A stretch of DNA of 9,101 nt from JBLHRE01 sp047625765 (lineage in GTDB: Bacteria > Bacteroidota > Bacteroidia > Flavobacteriales > JBLHRE01): assembly GCA_047625765.1 (NCBI GenBank), contig JBLHRE010000069.1, forward strand, positions 1-9,101, in the 5' to 3' direction. Made by a program: the position numbers and the translations under genes. Below, in pieces: positions 6,931-9,101 of the stretch. The notes under the pieces were generated by a model that ran no database searches, had not been told where the DNA came from, and saw only the letters and a list, made by a program, of their open reading frames with translations. Position 1 is the first letter of the stretch. Every line of letters begins with the position of its first letter.

Positions 6931-8223
6931 ATGAAGAAAGTCCTTGTAATAACATATTATTGGCCACCTGCGAGTGGACCAGGAGTTCAGCGCTGGGTTA
7001 AATTCTCTAAATATTTAAGGGATTTTGGCTGGGATCCTGTTATCCTTACTATTGCCAATGGTTCTTACCCAAGTTCCGATGAAAGTTTAGCAAACGACCT
7101 ACCAGAGGATCTTCAGGTTTTTAAAACAAGAACAATTGAGCCCTTTGCGCTTTACGCCAAATTAATGGGCCAGAAAGACAACAAGCTTCCCATAGGCTAT
7201 GCTGGTGAAGAAAATAAAGGAATCATCGGTAAAATAGCTCAAAAAATAAGAGCTAATTTATTTATCCCTGATGCAAGGATAGGTTGGACTCCATTTGCAT
7301 ATGCCAAAGCTGCTAAAATAATTACAGAACAAGAAATTGACACTATTATTACTACTGGCCCTCCGCACAGCACCCATTTAATTGGACGTAAATTAAAACG
7401 CTTAGGTAACCTTAAATGGATTGCTGATTTCAGAGATCCTTGGACCAACATTTACTACAACAAACAATTACCAAAATCCAAAAGGAGTATCATTAAAGAT
7501 CATAAATTGGAAACTTCTGTAATCAAAGAATGTGATCAATTAATTACGGTTACCCCTGGACTTGTGAGTGAATTTAAGAATCGAAAAAAAGGCATTAATT
7601 TGATATTTAATGGCTACGACCCAGAAGATTTTGAAGGAATACAACAAGTCACCGATTCTAAATTTAGCTTATCCTATATTGGTAATTTAAAAGCCAGTCA
7701 AAATTGCAAAGTATTTTGGGAGGTACTGTCGGATCTGATTAAAACCAACCAAGAGTTTAAAGAAGATTTTGAGTTACGATTGATTGGAAACACAAACCCT
7801 GCAATAAAAAAGGAACTATTAGAATTGAATTTAGATAGTAACATTAAGTTCGAAGAATTTGTCCCACATCATGTTGCAATCCAAAAAATGAAGAACAGTC
7901 AAATGTTGTTCTTTATAGTTCCTGAAGTTGAAAATAATGACATCCTATTAACAGGCAAAATATTTGAATACCTGGCTTCTACTACCCCACTCTTTTCGGT
8001 TGGGCCAAAAGGTGGCAATGCCGCTAAAATCATTTCAGAATGCAAACATCAAGAAATGATAGATTACGCTGATAAAAACGAATTGAAGAGTGCGGTACTT
8101 GCCAATTATTTGCATTGGAAAGAAAACAACAATGCATTGCCTAAACACAAAGGAAATGTACATTTAAAATATTCGCGAAAAGGATTAACAGAACAATTGT
8201 CAAAGGTTTTACATTGTAAATAA
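6931..8223 (+). CDS. GT-B fold glycosyltransferase, GT4-like (Bacteroidota surface-glycan type)
   Basis: This 430-residue protein probably transfers a sugar from an activated nucleotide donor to a glycan or lipid carrier at the cytoplasmic face of the inner membrane; donor and acceptor cannot be read from the sequence. The N-terminal domain starts at once with the first strand and glycine-rich turn, VLVITYYWPPASGPGVQRW (4-22), typical of GT-B enzymes. TTGPPHSTHL (141-150) and WIADFRDPW (163-171) follow. FNGYDPEDF (226-234) marks the interdomain region. The C-terminal donor-binding domain runs from about 245 and contains YIGNLKASQN (249-258), LRLIGN (282-287) and GKIFEYLASTTPLFSVGPKGGN (342-363), which holds the acidic E346 of the donor loop. 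There is no signal peptide or transmembrane segment. ATG 6931 was chosen over the upstream TTG at 6877, because MKKVLVI is the canonical first strand. The next gene overlaps it by 1 nt. Confidence 0.88.
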   Translation: MKKVLVITYYWPPASGPGVQRWVKFSKYLRDFGWDPVILTIANGSYPSSDESLANDLPEDLQVFKTRTIEPFALYAKLMGQKDNKLPIGYAGEENKGIIGKIAQKIRANLFIPDARIGWTPFAYAKAAKIITEQEIDTIITTGPPHSTHLIGRKLKRLGNLKWIADFRDPWTNIYYNKQLPKSKRSIIKDHKLETSVIKECDQLITVTPGLVSEFKNRKKGINLIFNGYDPEDFEGIQQVTDSKFSLSYIGNLKASQNCKVFWEVLSDLIKTNQEFKEDFELRLIGNTNPAIKKELLELNLDSNIKFEEFVPHHVAIQKMKNSQMLFFIVPEVENNDILLTGKIFEYLASTTPLFSVGPKGGNAAKIISECKHQEMIDYADKNELKSAVLANYLHWKENNNALPKHKGNVHLKYSRKGLTEQLSKVLHCK

Positions 8224-9101
8224 TGGAGCAAATAAATATTAAATCTTTTACCGAAGATCATTCCTTTTACAAACCATTCAAGCTTCTTTTAACCATAAAG
8301 AGTTTTGATGTTCAAGCCATTAGAGCAAGATATTTAGCTTCCAAATCGAATAGTAAAACGGGAAGTGTAGAAAGAAGAGCTGTGAGCATTGGCGGTATTG
8401 CTGCATTAGAAATTAATGATGGCAAAATGACTACCAACGAAACTCTGGTTAAAATGTCAGAACCGAGAGGAATTGCCTTTAAGGATGGTATTTTGGCTAT
8501 TGCTTCGGAAAACGTAGTTTATTTAATAGACGACAAACAAACCAGAAAACTTACTAACCCTTGGTTTAGCTACATTCACACCATAGATTTTCATCCTACA
8601 GAAAATAAAATTTTAGTTGCTTCATCTGGATATGATTGCATTTTCGAATACGATTTAGCATCCTTAACTAAAACCTACGAATGGTATGCTTGGGAGAATG
8701 GATTAAATATATCCAAACACCCAAAAACTGGAGACACATGCCTCTTAACAAGAGACAAAACGGTGGCAGAGAAATATAAATCAAGCAAGCACGATTATAT
8801 TCTAATTGACAAGCCTGAAGAAACAAGTTTACCTACTGCTCTTCGCTCTGCTTTCATTAATTCGGTGAGCTACGACAAGTCAGATCCCGAATATTTTTTA
8901 GCAACTCTTTTTCATAAAGGAGAAGTTATCCGTGTAAAAAAAGCTTCTGGAAATTTCGATGTGGTAATCAATCAATTAAAGACACCACATGGGGGCATGA
9001 ATTTTAATGGGAACTATGCTGCCACCAGCACCGGAAGCGGTGAGGTAGTAATTGGTTCTGGAGAATATCAAAAACGCTATAATTTTGCTGGAGTAGATAG
9101 C
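8223..9101 (+). CDS. Cytoplasmic beta-propeller-like protein of unknown function, C-terminus beyond the right edge
   Basis: ATG 8223 overlaps the glycosyltransferase stop in the sequence TAATG, and the frame stays open for 293 codons to the last base. I do not recognise a named family. The translation shows repeated four-strand-like units typical of WD40/NHL/SMP-30-like propellers: PRGIAFKDGILAIASENVVYLID (81-103), IHTIDFHPTENKILVASSGYDCIFEYDL (118-145), SVSYDKSDPEYFLATLFHKGEVIRV (215-238) and KTPHGGMNFNGNYAATSTGSGEVVI (253-277). The pattern of position-locked HP, SSG and HGG turns recalls lyase- or sulfotransferase-type propellers, but no catalytic set can be assigned. There is no signal peptide: the start is polar (MEQINIKSFTEDHSF). 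A preceding alpha/beta segment (about 1-75) has KSNSKTGSVERR, a basic stretch. Translational coupling to the glycosyltransferase suggests a job in the same glycan pathway; that is inference. Confidence 0.8.
   Translation, partial: MEQINIKSFTEDHSFYKPFKLLLTIKSFDVQAIRARYLASKSNSKTGSVERRAVSIGGIAALEINDGKMTTNETLVKMSEPRGIAFKDGILAIASENVVYLIDDKQTRKLTNPWFSYIHTIDFHPTENKILVASSGYDCIFEYDLASLTKTYEWYAWENGLNISKHPKTGDTCLLTRDKTVAEKYKSSKHDYILIDKPEETSLPTALRSAFINSVSYDKSDPEYFLATLFHKGEVIRVKKASGNFDVVINQLKTPHGGMNFNGNYAATSTGSGEVVIGSGEYQKRYNFAGVDS

Noticed and set aside
8131..8140. Second copy of the operator core (AATGCATTGC) inside the glycosyltransferase gene
   Set aside because: Only one half plus centre matches, the rest of the palindrome is missing and it lies within coding sequence; a chance match in AT-rich DNA.
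1..9101. Mobile elements, CRISPR arrays, tRNA or rRNA genes, long direct repeats
   Set aside because: I read both strands and saw no transposase motif, regularly spaced repeats or RNA-gene signature; almost the whole window is explained by intact protein genes.

Overview
The window looks like chromosomal DNA from a member of the Bacteroidota, most likely a flavobacterium-like organism. The evidence is AT-rich coding sequence with many Lys, Asn and Ile codons, TAnnTTTG-type -7 promoter elements in place of TATAAT, weak ribosome-binding sites, and protein types typical of that phylum. This taxonomic call is inference; no rRNA or other marker is present.

Layout: (1) Positions 1-904, minus strand, hold the N-terminal ~300 codons of an aminodeoxychorismate synthase component I gene (pabB, folate/p-aminobenzoate pathway), cut by the left edge. 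It appears to start at GTG. (2) Positions 905-1065 are a divergent control region. It contains a 29-bp near-perfect palindrome (1004-1032) flanked or overlapped by a -7-like box on each strand. (3) Positions 1066-6862, plus strand, form a compact fatty-acid beta-oxidation operon: a MarR-family regulator, a bifunctional 3-hydroxyacyl-CoA dehydrogenase/enoyl-CoA hydratase (FadN order, dehydrogenase first), a thiolase (FadA) and a large acyl-CoA dehydrogenase (FadE). Junctions are an 8-nt overlap, a 2-nt gap and a 10-nt gap. (4) Positions 6931-9101, plus strand, hold a GT-B type glycosyltransferase overlapped by 1 nt by a cytoplasmic beta-propeller-like protein that runs off the right edge.

How the genes work together: FadE oxidises acyl-CoA to enoyl-CoA, FadN hydrates it and oxidises the 3-hydroxyacyl-CoA, and FadA releases acetyl-CoA. 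Together they form one complete turn of the saturated beta-oxidation cycle. The order and sizes match the fadN-fadA-fadE arrangement known from Bacillus subtilis, but here the first gene is a MarR-type regulator, whose likely operator is the palindrome. No acyl-CoA ligase (fadD) or electron-transfer flavoprotein gene is in the window. The last two genes look like the start of a separate glycan or surface-polymer unit.

Most of the window is well understood core metabolism. The observations most worth following are the palindrome shared by the pabB and fad promoters and the tightly coupled glycosyltransferase/beta-propeller pair. I see no strong sign of a wholly new system, mobile element, CRISPR array or RNA gene.
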